Source: Desulfuromonas sp. CSMB_57
GTDB taxonomy: Bacteria; Desulfobacterota; Desulfuromonadia; Desulfuromonadales; Syntrophotaleaceae
Length of the DNA stretch: 64,000 nt
Reading direction: 5' to 3'
Assembly: GCF_020194955.2 (NCBI RefSeq)
Contig: NZ_JAFCIY020000023.1
Coordinates: forward strand, 186,001 to 250,000
Positions within the stretch are counted from its first letter, which is position 1. Each line of letters starts with the position of its first letter. This document shows, one piece after another, positions 17,673 through 29,374 of the stretch. Under the pieces are notes generated by a model. That model did not search any database and was not told where the DNA came from. It saw only the letters and a program-made list of their open reading frames with translations. Made by a program: the position numbers and the translations under genes.

Positions 17673-19631
17673 TCACTCGCTGGTCGAGGTGAAAGGAGCT
17701 GCGGCTTCCGCCGCTGCCGGCGGTTCCGCGCCCGGAACTTCATCTGTTCCGTCGGGAGGACCGGCGGCCGTTGCGGGCGCCGGCAGCGCAGTGCGCGGGG
17801 TCGGCACCCGGTCCTGCTCGAGTTTGAAATAACGGGCGATGATGGCTCGCGCGATGGGCGCGGCGGCGCTGCTGCCGTGGCTGCCATGTTCCACCACGAC
17901 GGCGACGGCGATTTCCGGGTTGCCGACCGGTGCAAAGGCCGTGAACAACGCATGGTCGCGCAGATGGTAGGGGATCTCCGACTCCCGCCGGCGCACGGCG
18001 CCCATGCGTGCCACCTGGGCCGTGCCGGTCTTGCCGGCGTAGGGCAGATCCGGCAGGCGCTGTTGCCAGGCCGTACCGCCGGGCTCGTTGACCACCGCCC
18101 ACAGGGCTTCATGAACCGCCTTCAGGTGGGCCGGTGCCACCGGGTGACGCTGCAGGATCTGCGGTTGGAAAGAGCGGACCACCCGGCCTTCAACATTTTC
18201 GATGCGGCGCACAATCTGCGGTCGGTAGACAGTGCCGCCGTTGGCCACCGCCGCCATCATGCTCGCCAACTGCAAGGGGGTGGTCAATACATAGCCCTGG
18301 CCGATGGCGGCGATGACCGTTTCGCCATGATACCAGGGGGCGTTGAAGCGGGCCCGCTTCCATTGGCGGTCGGGAATCAGTCCCTTGCGTTCTCCTCCAA
18401 GCAAAAAGCCGAGTTCCTCGCCCAGGCCGAACTCGCGGGCGGTTGCCGCCAGGCGTTCGATGCCCAACTGCTGGGCTACCTCGTAGAACCAGACATCACA
18501 GCTTTCCTTGAGGGCCTTTTTGAGATCGGTCACTCCGTGGCCTTCCCATTTCCAGCAACGAAAGGTGTGGTTGCCCAGTTTGCTGGCACCGGTGCAGTAG
18601 ACCCGGGTGTCGGCCGTCGCGACCCCGGCCTTGAGGGCGGCCAGGGCGGTGACGATCTTGAACACCGAGCCCGGCGGATATTGACCGCGGAGGGATTTGT
18701 TTTGCAGGGGGTGGCGGGAATCATTCTGCAGCGCCTGCCATTCCTTGCTGGTCAATCCGCGGGCGAACTGGGCCGGATCGAAATCGGGTTTGCTGACCAT
18801 GGCCAGTATTTCGCCGGTGCGCACATCCATGACCACGGCGGCGCCGGCCCGGTCGCCGAAGGCCTGCTGGGCGGCTTCCTGGACATCGGCCCTTAAGGTC
18901 AGATAGACCCGATGCCCGGAAACCGGTTCCTGGGTGCGCAGGATGCGCAGGGTTTTGCCCAACACGTCCACCTCGACCCGGCGCTCCCCGTCCTGGCCGG
19001 CCAACCAGGACTCCAGGCCTCGTTCCAGGCCGGATTTGCCGATGAAATCGCCGGGCTGGTAATGGGCAAAGCTTTGGGAGCGCAGTTCCTCTTCGGTCAC
19101 CTCTCCCAGGTAGCCGATGAGGTGGGGGGCGAGAGGACCGAGGGGAAAGGAGCGTACCGGCCGCACCTCTGCCAGGACGCCGGGGAGATCGACGGTGTTT
19201 TCCATGACCCGTTCCAGGACCGGGCGCTCGACATCCCGAGCCAGGGGTACGGGGCGGAAACGAGGGCCGCGCAGTCCTGCCTGCCAGCGCTCCTTGAGAA
19301 CCTCGACATCCAGTTCCAACAAGACGCTGAGACGATTCAGAAGTGCTTCGGGATCGTCCACCTCCTGGCGCAGAACAGAGATATCAAAAGCCGGCCGATT
19401 GTCGGCCAGGAGTTGGCCGTTCCGGTCGTAAATGCCGCCGCGCGGCGCAACGATGGGGATGTAGCGGGTTCGATTGCGCTCGGCCAGATTCCGATAATGG
19501 TCCGCCCGGATGATTTGCAGGTACCAGAGGCGCAGGACGAGCAGCAGGAAAAAACCGGTTGCGCACAGAGCCAGAACGACGAACCGCTTTTTCAGCAGGG
19601 GATTTCCGGTCCAACCGGAATTGAGACTCAT
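17673..19631 (-). CDS. mrdA: Penicillin-binding protein 2 (elongasome transpeptidase)
   Basis: A 652-residue class B PBP, the D,D-transpeptidase partner of RodA. There is one N-terminal membrane helix (VVLALCATGFFLLLVLRLWY). The dimerisation domain has APRGGIYDRNGQLLA. The transpeptidase domain has the active-site GSVFK near residue 317, SCD as the SxN-type motif, and YAGKTGTAQV near residue 533. The start ATG overlaps the mreD stop as ATGA. The C-terminal 60 residues are a Pro/Ala-rich tail that looks dispensable for catalysis. Confidence 0.95.
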   Translation of the reverse strand: MSLNSGWTGNPLLKKRFVVLALCATGFFLLLVLRLWYLQIIRADHYRNLAERNRTRYIPIVAPRGGIYDRNGQLLADNRPAFDISVLRQEVDDPEALLNRLSVLLELDVEVLKERWQAGLRGPRFRPVPLARDVERPVLERVMENTVDLPGVLAEVRPVRSFPLGPLAPHLIGYLGEVTEEELRSQSFAHYQPGDFIGKSGLERGLESWLAGQDGERRVEVDVLGKTLRILRTQEPVSGHRVYLTLRADVQEAAQQAFGDRAGAAVVMDVRTGEILAMVSKPDFDPAQFARGLTSKEWQALQNDSRHPLQNKSLRGQYPPGSVFKIVTALAALKAGVATADTRVYCTGASKLGNHTFRCWKWEGHGVTDLKKALKESCDVWFYEVAQQLGIERLAATAREFGLGEELGFLLGGERKGLIPDRQWKRARFNAPWYHGETVIAAIGQGYVLTTPLQLASMMAAVANGGTVYRPQIVRRIENVEGRVVRSFQPQILQRHPVAPAHLKAVHEALWAVVNEPGGTAWQQRLPDLPYAGKTGTAQVARMGAVRRRESEIPYHLRDHALFTAFAPVGNPEIAVAVVVEHGSHGSSAAAPIARAIIARYFKLEQDRVPTPRTALPAPATAAGPPDGTDEVPGAEPPAAAEAAAPFTSTSE

Positions 19632-20146
19632 GGCCGCCCCCGCAGCAGGCTGCCGGGACGTCGGGAGCCGCGCTGGCGGCCGCGCCGCCAGAATCCGACC
19701 AGCATCAGGAAGGCCGTGGTCGCGGCCAGATTGACCAGGGCCTGGAGGGGATACTGCCGCAGCAGCAGAGCCCAATAGCCGTTGGCTTCGGTCAGAAATG
19801 CAAAAATGAAAATCAGCAGCAGCGATTGCCACAAGGTGCCGGTCAGCACCAGAAACACGAGCAGCAAAGGGCTTTCACTGTTGAGGTGCTCGGCCATGGC
19901 GCGGACCGTGAAGAACAGCAGCAGGAACACCAGGCCGTGCAGGCCGAGTTCCGATCCGCTCATGCAGTCGCGCAGAATGCCCAACAGCAGAGCGGCGGTC
20001 CCTCCCGTCAGCCAAGTCTGTCGCAGCCCCAGGGAAATGACCAGCAGGAGCAGCAGATCCGGTTTGCAAGCCAGACGGGAAGGAGGCAGGGTTTCCAGGA
20101 ACAGCAGCAAAAACCCGAGCAGAAGTACCCAAAAAAGCTTCTTCAT
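19628..20146 (-). CDS. mreD: Rod-shape protein MreD
   Basis: A 172-residue inner-membrane protein with five to six hydrophobic helices (for example LFWVLLLGFLLLFLETL and LHGLVFLLLFFTVRAMAE) and a basic arginine-rich tail. Sequence conservation of MreD is low; the call rests on size, hydrophobicity and its place between mreC and mrdA. It overlaps both neighbours by 4 bp (ATGA), so translation is probably coupled. Confidence 0.9.
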   Translation of the reverse strand: MKKLFWVLLLGFLLLFLETLPPSRLACKPDLLLLLVISLGLRQTWLTGGTAALLLGILRDCMSGSELGLHGLVFLLLFFTVRAMAEHLNSESPLLLVFLVLTGTLWQSLLLIFIFAFLTEANGYWALLLRQYPLQALVNLAATTAFLMLVGFWRRGRQRGSRRPGSLLRGRP

Positions 20147-20961
20147 GGTTGCGGATCCAGCAGCACCAAAACCTCTTCGAGGCGGGAAAAGTCCACCGCC
20201 GGAACAAGTCGGATGGTTTGGAACAGGCCGTATTTGCTCTCGTCGATGCGCAGGACCGTGGCCACCGGCAGGCCTTTGGGGAAAATTCCACCGGTTCCGG
20301 CAGTCAGCACCAGGTCGCCCGGCACGATATCTTCCTGCAACAGGGCGTAATCCATGCTCAAGCCGTTGCCGTGGCCGCGGCAGATGGCACGCGCCCGGCT
20401 GCGTTGGACCAGGACGGCCATGGCCGAGGAAGCATCGGTGACCAGCAGTACCCGGGCTTCCCGCTCGGCACAGCGGATGATGCGGCCCACCACTCCTTCG
20501 GCGACGATCACCGGCAGGCCTTCCCGCAACCCGTCACGGCGACCCTTGTCGATGACGACGGTGCGGAACAGGCTGCTCGCGTCCTCGCCGATAACCCGCG
20601 CGCCGACCGCGTTCAGACCTGCTTCCTGTCGCAGTCCCAGGAGTTTTTGCAGACGCTGGTTGGCCAGGCGCAACTCGCTGTGGGTTTTGAACTCGGCCCG
20701 CAAACGGCGGTTTTCGGCCCGCAGTCGCTCATTTTCCCGGGCGGTTTCAACCAGCCAGAAATAACGGGTCCAGACCTGGCCGATGCTGCCGGTGACGGCG
20801 TCCACGCCGCGCAGCAGCGGACCCATGGCGGTCAGGACCGTACGCTCCACCGCACTGGTCCGGGGTTTTTCCCGCAGGTTGGCCGAGTAGATGAGCAAGG
20901 CTGTCAGCAGCAGGCCGAGCACGGTCAGCGGAGTCCGGTATTTTCTGAGGAATTCCAGCAT
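20143..20961 (-). CDS. mreC: Rod-shape protein MreC
   Basis: A 272-residue periplasmic scaffold of the elongasome. An N-terminal membrane helix (PLTVLGLLLTALLIYSANL) is followed by a coiled coil (about 70-110, rich in Glu/Arg/Leu), then two beta domains with GLPVIVAEGVVGRI and GDLVLTAGTGGIFPKGLPV, the conserved MreC signature. It is 90 bp after mreB and overlaps mreD by 4 bp. Confidence 0.95.
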   Translation of the reverse strand: MLEFLRKYRTPLTVLGLLLTALLIYSANLREKPRTSAVERTVLTAMGPLLRGVDAVTGSIGQVWTRYFWLVETARENERLRAENRRLRAEFKTHSELRLANQRLQKLLGLRQEAGLNAVGARVIGEDASSLFRTVVIDKGRRDGLREGLPVIVAEGVVGRIIRCAEREARVLLVTDASSAMAVLVQRSRARAICRGHGNGLSMDYALLQEDIVPGDLVLTAGTGGIFPKGLPVATVLRIDESKYGLFQTIRLVPAVDFSRLEEVLVLLDPQP

Positions 20962-21051
20962 GTCACATTCCGGAGCGCCAACGCAAAAGAGGGCATCGGC
21001 CCCCTTTTGACAGAATCATCGACAATGGATGGGTGGCAAAAAGAACGACCG

Positions 21052-22170
<1,119 letters not shown>

Positions 22171-22172
22171 TC

Positions 22173-22201
22173 ACCCTACCAAAATGCCGTCGGTTTTTCA
22201 A
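22173..22201 (-). promoter_or_regulatory. Candidate sigma-70 promoter of mreB
   Basis: Minus strand: TTGAAA (22201-22196), 17 bases, TAGGGT (22178-22173), 78 bp before the mreB ATG. Confidence 0.45.
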
Positions 22202-22222
22202 GGGCCAAAAGGGAAAAACCAG

Positions 22223-22251
22223 TTGCAATTCAGGGTCCGATTGTCTAACAT
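22223..22251 (+). promoter_or_regulatory. Candidate sigma-70 promoter of the foldase-purC-purT run
   Basis: TTGCAA (22223-22228), 17 bases, TAACAT (22246-22251), about 50 bp before the ATG at 22302. Confidence 0.45.
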
Positions 22252-22301
22252 TCCCTTTTCATTTTTGGTTGCATTTTCCGCAGTAAAGGAGCCTATGGGT
22301 A

Positions 22302-24236
22302 ATGCTTGACCTGATTAGAAAAAAGCAGCGGTCGGTGTTGATAAAAGTCGTGTTCTGGACCATTATCGCGGCTTTTGTCGGCACCATCTTTCTGGTCTGG
22401 GGCAAGGGCGGCGGTCCAGGCGGCAGCGGTGAGGGCATCGCCCGGGTCAATCGCGACCACATCAGCCACGAGGCCTATCAGACCGCTTACGACAACCTGC
22501 GCCGGCTTTACCTGGGCATGTATGGCGAACGTTTCACGCCCGAGATTGAACAGCAACTGCAACTCGAGCGGCAAGCCCTCGATGCGCTCATCGAGCAGAC
22601 CCTGCTGCTTCAGGAAGCCCACAGATTGGGGCTGAAGGTCGGCAAGCAGGAGCTGATTGCCGCCATCGCCGAAAATCCCTATTTTCAGGAAGAGGGTGCC
22701 TTCAGCAAGGCCAAGTATCTGCGCATGCTGGCGGCACAGCGGATGACCGCCGATCGCTTCGAGGAGGAGATGGGCCGGCAGTTGCTGCTCAACAAGGTCA
22801 AGGCCCGCATTGAAGCCGGCGCCAAGGTGGAGCAAACCCATATCGAGCAGGAGTACCGGCGGCGTCACGATCAGGTCAATCTGACTTACGTGCGTTTCAT
22901 GCCGGAGGTTTTCCAAGCCCGGGCCAAGGTCGACGACCAGGTGCTGCGCGGCTATTTCGAGGAAAACCGAGAGCAGTACCGGCTGCCGGAGCGGATTGCG
23001 GTGCGTTATCTGCGTTTTGATCCGGAGCGGTTTGCCGGTCAGGTCGAGGCATCCGACGCTGAATTGGCCGACTGGTACCGCCGACACCAGGATCGGTTTT
23101 ATGTTCCGGAGCAGGTCCGGGCCGCGCATATCCTGGTTCGCGTCGGTGCCGACATGCCGGATGAGGAACGTGCTGAAAAGCGGGCACTGGCCGCCAGGAT
23201 CCTGGCGGAGGCTCGTGGGGGCAAGGACTTCGCCGAATTGGCCCGGCGCCATTCCGACGACGCGCGGACGGCTGGCAACGGCGGCGCCTTGGGATTTTTC
23301 TCGCGCGGCACCATGGTGCCGGAATTCGAGAACGTGGCCTTTTCCCTCAAGCCCGGCGAAATCAGCGATTTGGTGGTGACGGGCCTCGGTTTCCATATCA
23401 TCCGAGTCGAAAATCATGTCGCAGCCGGCAGTCGCCCTCTGGCCGAGGTTCGCGAACAGGTATTGGCCGGCTATCGGCAGGACCGGGCCCGGCAACTGGC
23501 CATGGAAGAGGCCATGGATGCCTATCAGCGTCATCGTCAGGAGGGCCGCCTGGAGTCGACGGACGGGTTGCAGGTTCAGCAGACCGGACTGTTTGCCCGT
23601 GGCGAGCAACCTGAAGGACTGGCCGATCCCCAACTGGTTGAAGCTCTGTTCACTCTGCGTGAAGGGCAGTTGGGGCGCCCCATGAACCGCGCCCAGGGGG
23701 TGTACCTGTTTGCATTGCACGAGCGGCAGGCGAGCCGGATTCCGGACTTCACGGCGGTGCGGGAGACGGTGGAAAAGGATTATCGGCGCAGCCAGGGAGT
23801 GGTGTTGGCGCGCGCGGCGGCCCAGCAACTGCTGGACGCGGTCAAGGGCGGCAAGCCCCTGGCCGAGGCCGCCCGGCAGGCCGGTGTGTCGGCGGACGAA
23901 ACGGGATTGTTTGTGGTTGGCGAGGATCAACATATTCCCGGCCTGGGGGTTTCCGCTCCCTTGGTCGAGGCGGTGTTCAAACTGTCCGAAAAACAACCCC
24001 TGGTCGAACAGGTGTTGGCCATCGACGGCCAATGGGTGGTGGTGCAACGCAAGGATTGGCGCCCGACGGATATGACCGGTTTGACCGCAACGGTGCGACA
24101 GGCCCTGGAACAGGAACTGCTGGCCCGCCAGCAACGCAAATTACTCGAAGAACGCTTGAAAACCTTGCGGGCCGAAGCCCGTATCGAAATCGATCCAGTG
24201 TTACAGAATGCCTTGGGAGGAAATAAAGCATTATGA
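22302..24236 (+). CDS. Membrane-anchored SurA/PpiD-type peptidyl-prolyl isomerase
   Basis: A 644-residue periplasmic foldase. One N-terminal membrane helix ([19 protein letters not shown]) anchors a SurA_N-like chaperone domain (about 40-180). A parvulin domain (about 265-370) carries [25 protein letters not shown] and [12 protein letters not shown]. The helical remainder is PpiD-like, including a second degenerate parvulin-like part. It should assist folding of exported and outer-membrane proteins. It overlaps purC by 4 bp, although the functions are unrelated. The ribosome site is weak (AAAGGAG 14 bases upstream). Confidence 0.9.
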   Translation: MLDLIRKKQRSVLIKVVFWTIIAAFVGTIFLVWGKGGGPGGSGEGIARVNRDHISHEAYQTAYDNLRRLYLGMYGERFTPEIEQQLQLERQALDALIEQTLLLQEAHRLGLKVGKQELIAAIAENPYFQEEGAFSKAKYLRMLAAQRMTADRFEEEMGRQLLLNKVKARIEAGAKVEQTHIEQEYRRRHDQVNLTYVRFMPEVFQARAKVDDQVLRGYFEENREQYRLPERIAVRYLRFDPERFAGQVEASDAELADWYRRHQDRFYVPEQVRAAHILVRVGADMPDEERAEKRALAARILAEARGGKDFAELARRHSDDARTAGNGGALGFFSRGTMVPEFENVAFSLKPGEISDLVVTGLGFHIIRVENHVAAGSRPLAEVREQVLAGYRQDRARQLAMEEAMDAYQRHRQEGRLESTDGLQVQQTGLFARGEQPEGLADPQLVEALFTLREGQLGRPMNRAQGVYLFALHERQASRIPDFTAVRETVEKDYRRSQGVVLARAAAQQLLDAVKGGKPLAEAARQAGVSADETGLFVVGEDQHIPGLGVSAPLVEAVFKLSEKQPLVEQVLAIDGQWVVVQRKDWRPTDMTGLTATVRQALEQELLARQQRKLLEERLKTLRAEARIEIDPVLQNALGGNKAL

Positions 24237-25123
24237 TGCCGCTGCTGTTACAAAGTGAACTGCCGGGATTGAATCTGGTCAATCGAGGCAAGGTCCGCGA
24301 CATTTACGATCTGGGCGAGTCCCTGCTCATTGTCACCACCGATCGCATCTCCGCCTTTGACGTAGTGATGAACGAGGGGATTCCCTACAAGGGTTTTGTG
24401 CTGACCCAGATTTCCCGTTTCTGGTTCGAGCACATGGCCGATATCATCCCCAACCATCTGCTGGCGACGGAAACGGATGACTTTCCGGCCGTTCTGCAGC
24501 CCTACCGGGAGCAACTCGCCGGCCGCAGCATGGTGGTGCGCAAAGCCCGTCCGCTGCCCATCGAATGCATCGTTCGCGGTTATCTGGCCGGATCCGGGTG
24601 GAAAGAATACCGTGCGCAGGGAACCGTGTGCGGCATTCCGCTGCCGGCCGGTCTGCGCGACGGCGATCGGCTGCCGGAGGCCATCTTCACCCCTTCGACC
24701 AAAGCCGAGCTGGGTGCTCACGACGAAAATATCTCTTTTGCCCAGGCCGTCGGACTGTGTGGCGAGGAGGTGGCCGGACAGGCTCGGGATGCGGCCCTGA
24801 AGATCTATGATCTGGGTCGTCGGGAACTGGAAGCCAAAGGCATCATTCTGGCCGACACCAAATTCGAATTCGGGTTGGTGGACGGCAAGCTGATCTGGAT
24901 CGATGAAGCACTGACCCCCGACTCCTCGCGCTTCTGGCCGCGCGACCAGTATTGCCCCGGCGCCGCTCAGCCCAGTTTCGACAAGCAGTTTCTGCGCGAT
25001 TACCTGGAAACCCTGGACTGGAACAAGCAGCCGCCGGCGCCGCGCCTGCCGGAGGAAATCGTACGCAAGACTTCGGAAAAATATCTTGAAGCCCTGAAGC
25101 GGATCACCGGCCGCGAGGTCTGA
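24233..25123 (+). CDS. purC: SAICAR synthase
   Basis: A 296-residue PurC, which joins aspartate to CAIR using ATP in purine biosynthesis. Conserved blocks are [69 protein letters not shown] and [16 protein letters not shown]. The ~296-residue form matches the longer bacterial/yeast subtype. Tandem ATGs at 24233 and 24236 overlap the stop of the foldase gene. purT follows after 17 bp. Confidence 0.96.
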   Translation: MMPLLLQSELPGLNLVNRGKVRDIYDLGESLLIVTTDRISAFDVVMNEGIPYKGFVLTQISRFWFEHMADIIPNHLLATETDDFPAVLQPYREQLAGRSMVVRKARPLPIECIVRGYLAGSGWKEYRAQGTVCGIPLPAGLRDGDRLPEAIFTPSTKAELGAHDENISFAQAVGLCGEEVAGQARDAALKIYDLGRRELEAKGIILADTKFEFGLVDGKLIWIDEALTPDSSRFWPRDQYCPGAAQPSFDKQFLRDYLETLDWNKQPPAPRLPEEIVRKTSEKYLEALKRITGREV

Positions 25124-25140
25124 ATCCAACGGAGCCTGAC

Positions 25141-26334
25141 ATGATCGGTACCCCTTTGAAAAACAGCGCCACGCGTCTGCTGATGCTTGGCAGCGGCGAA
25201 CTGGGCAAGGAAGTCATCATCGAGGCCCAGCGTCTGGGCATTGAAACCATCGCCGTCGATCGCTATCCCAACGCACCGGCCATGCAGGTGGCCCATCGCA
25301 GCCATGTGGTGGATATGCTGGACCGCGCCGAACTGGAGCGGGTCATCCGGGCCGAACGGCCGGATCTCATCGTTCCCGAAATCGAGGCCATCAATACGGA
25401 ATATCTGCTGGAACTGGAGCAGCAGGGGTTCCGGGTCATCCCTACCGCCCGGGCCACCAACCTGACCATGAACCGGGAAGGCATCCGGCGCCTGGCGGCG
25501 GAAACCCTGGGCCTGCCCACGGCCCGCTATGCCTTTGCCTCCAGTTTCGATGAATTTGCCCGGAGTATCGAAGCCATCGGTTTGCCCTGCGTGGTCAAGC
25601 CCATCATGAGTTCTTCCGGCAAGGGTCAAAGCACCGTGCGGCGGGCCGAGGATGTGGCGGCCGCCTGGGACTACGCCCGGCAGGGCGCCCGCGGCGCCGG
25701 GGAACGGGTCATCATCGAGGAATTCATCGCCTTTGACTACGAGATTACCCTGCTGACGGTCCGCCATGCGGGCGGCACCAGCTTCTGCCCGCCCATCGGC
25801 CATGTCCAGGAGAAGGGCGACTACCAGGAGTCCTGGCAGCCCATGGCCATGTCGGCGGCGGCCCTGGCCGAAGCGCAGTGCCAGGCCAAAGCGGTGACCG
25901 AGGCCCTGGGTGGTACCGGCATCTTCGGGGTGGAATTTTTCATTCGCGGCGACCAGGTGTTTTTCAGTGAGGTATCGCCGCGACCTCACGATACCGGCAT
26001 GGTCACCATGGTGACCCAGAACCTGTCCGAATTCGAGTTGCATGTGCGGGCGGTACTCGGTTTGCCGGTGCCCGAAATCAAGCTGCTGGCACCGGGCGCG
26101 TCCCACGTGGTGCTGGCTGCCGAGAGTGCCGCGGAAGTCACCTTCGAAGGTGTGGCAGCGGCGCTGGAGGTGCCCGATACCAAGGTGCGCCTGTTCGGCA
26201 AGCCCGATTCCAGGCCGGGACGGCGCATGGCGGTGGCGCTCTCGGTTGCCGACGACGTAGCTTCGGCCCGCGAGCGGGCAGCCCGGGCAGCCGCTGCCAT
26301 TCGGGTCATGCCGGCGGCAGGCTCCCAGGATTGA
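25141..26334 (+). CDS. purT: Formate-dependent phosphoribosylglycinamide formyltransferase
   Basis: A 397-residue ATP-grasp enzyme that formylates GAR from formate and ATP, a folate-independent route suited to an anaerobe with free formate. [19 protein letters not shown] is the N-terminal nucleotide motif. [16 protein letters not shown] is the ATP-grasp loop, and [20 protein letters not shown] followed by HDTGMVT are catalytic and PurT-specific. It sits in a purC-purT pair and ends in a strong terminator. Confidence 0.96.
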   Translation: MIGTPLKNSATRLLMLGSGELGKEVIIEAQRLGIETIAVDRYPNAPAMQVAHRSHVVDMLDRAELERVIRAERPDLIVPEIEAINTEYLLELEQQGFRVIPTARATNLTMNREGIRRLAAETLGLPTARYAFASSFDEFARSIEAIGLPCVVKPIMSSSGKGQSTVRRAEDVAAAWDYARQGARGAGERVIIEEFIAFDYEITLLTVRHAGGTSFCPPIGHVQEKGDYQESWQPMAMSAAALAEAQCQAKAVTEALGGTGIFGVEFFIRGDQVFFSEVSPRPHDTGMVTMVTQNLSEFELHVRAVLGLPVPEIKLLAPGASHVVLAAESAAEVTFEGVAAALEVPDTKVRLFGKPDSRPGRRMAVALSVADDVASARERAARAAAAIRVMPAAGSQD

Positions 26335-26336
26335 CA

Positions 26337-26371
26337 CAAAACCGGCCGGTAAATATCGGCCGGTTTTTTTA
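26337..26371. terminator. Bidirectional rho-independent terminator
   Basis: AAAACCGGCCG, an 8-nt loop, then CGGCCGGTTTTTTT. It ends purT on plus, and the A-tract serves the convergent REC-GGDEF-EAL gene, whose TAA (26371-26369) lies in its edge. Confidence 0.9.
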
Positions 26372-28132
26372 CACCGAAGCTTTATGCAGGTGCCAATGCC
26401 GGGTAAAGAGCGCATCCGGCATGGGACGTCCCAGATAGAATCCTTGGCCGAAGGGGCACCCCAGTTCCTTCAATGCCGCCAGTTGAAACTTGTTTTCGAT
26501 TCCCTCGCATACCACCCTCAGCCCCATACTCTTGCCCATGGCCAGGATCGCATCGATGATGGGGCAGGGGTCTCCCTCTTCATCCAGGCCCCGAATGAAT
26601 GAACGATCAATTTTCAGGGTGTCGACCGGAAAATCCTTCAGGTAGCCGAGGGATGAAAAACCGGTACCGAAATCGTCAATGGCAATCTGTGCCCCCAGTG
26701 CTTTGAAATGGCCGAGAAAATCCAATGTGACCCGGTCCCTGCGCATGAGGGTGTTTTCGGTCAGTTCGATTTCCAGGCGGCAGGGATCGGCACCGGAGGA
26801 GCGAAGGATGCAAAGCAGGGATTCAATGCACCGGCTTTGCCAATAAAGTTGACCGGAAAGATTGACGGACAGATGCAAATCCCCCCAGCCTTGCTTCTGC
26901 CAATCCGCCAGTTGCCGACAGGCTTGCTTCCAAACCCATTCGTCGATGTCCACAATCAGTCCCGATTCCATGGCGATGGGCAGGAACGAACCCGGCAGCA
27001 GGGTGCCGAGACGCGGATGATGCCAGCGCAGCAACGCTTCGGCCCCGAACAGTCGATGATCCTTCAAGGCCACCTGTGGTTGAAAATACAGGGCCAGTTC
27101 GCCGTTGTGCAAAGCCTTGCGCAGTTCGTTTTCCATGCGCAGTCGGCCGGCGCTTCCCCCCAGCAGATTGGGTTGAAAAATCTGGCTATTGTTGCCCCCT
27201 TGCTGTTTGGCGTGATAGGCCGCGGTGGCGGCATTTTTCAGCAGGGTGTCCGGATCCCGGGTGTCGCCGGGAAAATGGCTGATACCCAGGCTGGCTGTCA
27301 TGACCACTTCGTAGCCGTCCACGGCAAAGGGTTGGGTCAGGCAGGATAACAATTGATGGGCCAGTTGCGGGGCAACCTGTTGGGGGTCGATTCCGGGCAG
27401 CATGACGGCGAATTCATCGCCGCCAAAGCGCGCGCAGCAACATTCTTCCAAGGCGCAGGGGAGCAGGCCCTCCGCGATGGCCGATGCCAGGGCCCCTTGA
27501 ATCCGCTGGGCGATCTGGATCAGCACCCGATCCCCGGTGAGATGGCCAAGGGTGTCGTTGATCCGCTTGAAGCGGTCCAGATCGAGGTATAGCAAAGTTA
27601 ACGTTGTGTTGGTTGGGGCCGAAGCCAAAAATCGGTTGAGGTGGGTCCGAAATCGGCTGGAATTGGCCAGTGTGGTGAGATGGTCGGTGCGTCTGAGTTG
27701 GCGGATCCGGCTTTGGGCATTTTGCAGGTCGGTGACGGCCTGCTGCAGTTGCAGCAGGGTTTTGACTCGAAAACAAAGCTGCCGGCCGCTGATTGGCTTG
27801 ACCATGGAGTCTGTTGCGCCGGCATCAAACGCCCTTTGGGCACCCCTCAGATCGGTGCGCTCCGTCAGCAGCAGGATGGGTAGATTGGCGACTTCGATGA
27901 GGCTACGCAATTGGCCGCAGGTTTGAAACCCATCCTGGTCGGCCAAGGCACAATCCAGCAATATCAGGGCCGGCCGGGTCTGCCGCAAGTTTGCCAGGAC
28001 CGCTGCGGCGCTGGCCGTTTCAACCAGGCGGTAACCTGCCGTCTGCAGGGCTCGGCGGACCTTGGTTCGAGTCCAGGGATCGGTGACGGCCATGAGCAGC
28101 AGGGGCGCTTCCAGGTCAAATGTCGGCGTCAT
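26369..28132 (-). CDS. REC-GGDEF-EAL cyclic-di-GMP signalling protein
   Basis: About 587 residues. A REC domain (1-125) has ALILLDCALADQDGF and DSMVKPISG. A GGDEF domain has CARFGGDEFAVMLPG near residue 231, with metal and base contacts LDLDRFKRINDTLGH intact. The EAL domain has FGAEALLRWHHP near residue 362, IAIDDFGTGFSSLGYL and VDTLKIDRSFI, so the phosphodiesterase is probably active. Both domains look competent, so the protein may be a cyclase, a phosphodiesterase or switchable. The ATG at 28132 is chosen because the REC fold begins there; the ribosome site is poor, and an in-frame start further upstream is possible. Confidence 0.85.
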   Translation of the reverse strand: MTPTFDLEAPLLLMAVTDPWTRTKVRRALQTAGYRLVETASAAAVLANLRQTRPALILLDCALADQDGFQTCGQLRSLIEVANLPILLLTERTDLRGAQRAFDAGATDSMVKPISGRQLCFRVKTLLQLQQAVTDLQNAQSRIRQLRRTDHLTTLANSSRFRTHLNRFLASAPTNTTLTLLYLDLDRFKRINDTLGHLTGDRVLIQIAQRIQGALASAIAEGLLPCALEECCCARFGGDEFAVMLPGIDPQQVAPQLAHQLLSCLTQPFAVDGYEVVMTASLGISHFPGDTRDPDTLLKNAATAAYHAKQQGGNNSQIFQPNLLGGSAGRLRMENELRKALHNGELALYFQPQVALKDHRLFGAEALLRWHHPRLGTLLPGSFLPIAMESGLIVDIDEWVWKQACRQLADWQKQGWGDLHLSVNLSGQLYWQSRCIESLLCILRSSGADPCRLEIELTENTLMRRDRVTLDFLGHFKALGAQIAIDDFGTGFSSLGYLKDFPVDTLKIDRSFIRGLDEEGDPCPIIDAILAMGKSMGLRVVCEGIENKFQLAALKELGCPFGQGFYLGRPMPDALFTRHWHLHKASV

Positions 28133-28627
28133 GGGACTCTCGCAGGGTTGACCCATCCGGAGGCTTGGAATGGGCCACGCCGGCACGGACCAAGGGGAGT
28201 CAAGGTGATGCGGGATGGCATCCTGGCTTCGGACTTGACCGGCATCATCGGCATTGGGGGATGCCCCCATGGTCGGCCGCCAAGGCGGATTCATAATTAT
28301 GACAGGCTACGGTTTGGAACATTTTTTGTCACGACCTCCGCGTGTTATGACGAATGCGATGGCTGCCGGTTGCCGCGTCGGATGCCGGAAGCCGGCCATG
28401 GTGAGCGGTGTTGAATGCAATATGTTTAACTAAAATTCCTGCAAGTTGTGGGCCGTTATCGGCTGTCGTGGTGCGATACGGAATCCGGCCAGCCTTTTTG
28501 TCCCACGGGGGCGGTAGGCCTGGTCGAAGGCAAAACGGTTGCTCGGCCCCGAACCCTGTGCTAGGCTTGGAAGCCGTCGTGGAGGCGGTTGAAGCGAGGT
28601 TTTCACGTTTGCAAAAGCGGGGATCGA
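28133..28627. other. Divergent intergenic region
   Basis: About 495 bp between the REC-GGDEF-EAL gene (minus) and tlyA (plus). It holds a 12-bp palindrome TCATAATTATGA at 28291-28302 and a promoter candidate for tlyA at 28539-28567. Open frames here have no ribosome site and no recognisable product. I see no RNA gene. Confidence 0.5.
28539..28567 (+). promoter_or_regulatory. Candidate sigma-70 promoter of tlyA
   Basis: TTGCTC (28539-28544), 17 bases, TAGGCT (28562-28567), about 60 bp before the TTG start. Confidence 0.35.
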
Positions 28628-29374
28628 TTGGGCCACAAAGAGCGTTTGGACAAGTTGCTGGTAACCCGCGGTCTGGCCGCATCCAGGGAGCGGGCACGGG
28701 CCTTGATCCTGGCAGGTCAGGTAGTGGTCGACCAGCATACCCTGGACAAAGCCGGAGCGCAGGTGGCTCTGACCGCCGACATCCGTCTGAAGGGCGAAGA
28801 TCTCCCCTATGTCAGTCGGGGCGGGTTGAAACTGGCCGGCGGGCTGGATGCCTTTGACATTCCGGTGGCGGGCCGCGTGGCGCTGGACGTGGGCGCTTCC
28901 ACCGGCGGTTTTACCGATTGTCTGCTGCAGCGCGGCGCGCAGCGGGTCTATGCGGTAGACGTGGGATACGGCCAATTGGCCTGGCAACTGCGCCAGGATG
29001 CCCGGGTCATCAATCTGGAGCGCACCAATATTCGTCATCTGCAGCCCGGCCAGTTGCCGGAACGTCCCGATCTGGCCGTCATCGATGCATCCTTCATCTC
29101 CCTGGACAAGGTGCTGCCGCCGACCCTGGCGCTGCTCGCCGACAGGGCCGAACTGGTGGCCCTGATCAAGCCGCAGTTTGAAGTTGGACGCGGCGCGGTG
29201 GGCAAGGGGGGGGTGGTGCGGGACCCCGAGCAGCATGCCGAGGTGGTGGCCCGGATCTCCGCTTTGGCCGCGGGCCTCGGCTGTGCGGTGCTGGGGATGG
29301 TGGAAAGTTCCATTCTCGGCCCCAAGGGGAACCGGGAGTTTCTCATTCACCTGCGCAAGGGAGAGGCCCGATGA
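28628..29374 (+). CDS. tlyA: TlyA-family rRNA 2'-O-methyltransferase
   Basis: About 248 residues. The N-terminal S4 RNA-binding domain is ERLDKLLVTRGLAASRERAR. The FtsJ-type SAM domain has VALDVGASTGGFTDCLLQRG, AVDVGYGQLAW, DLAVIDASFISLDKVLPP and LIKPQFEVGRGAVGKGGVV, all typical of TlyA, which methylates cytidines of rRNA in species where it was studied. I chose the TTG at 28628 (reading GHKERLDKLL) after GGGGA; the frame continues upstream to another TTG. It overlaps the next gene by 4 bp (ATGA) and heads a seven-gene plus-strand run. Confidence 0.93.
   Translation: MGHKERLDKLLVTRGLAASRERARALILAGQVVVDQHTLDKAGAQVALTADIRLKGEDLPYVSRGGLKLAGGLDAFDIPVAGRVALDVGASTGGFTDCLLQRGAQRVYAVDVGYGQLAWQLRQDARVINLERTNIRHLQPGQLPERPDLAVIDASFISLDKVLPPTLALLADRAELVALIKPQFEVGRGAVGKGGVVRDPEQHAEVVARISALAAGLGCAVLGMVESSILGPKGNREFLIHLRKGEAR

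Noticed and set aside
22293-24134. 613-codon open frame antisense to the foldase gene
   Set aside because: The plus strand reading has membrane helix and parvulin motifs; the antisense product has none.
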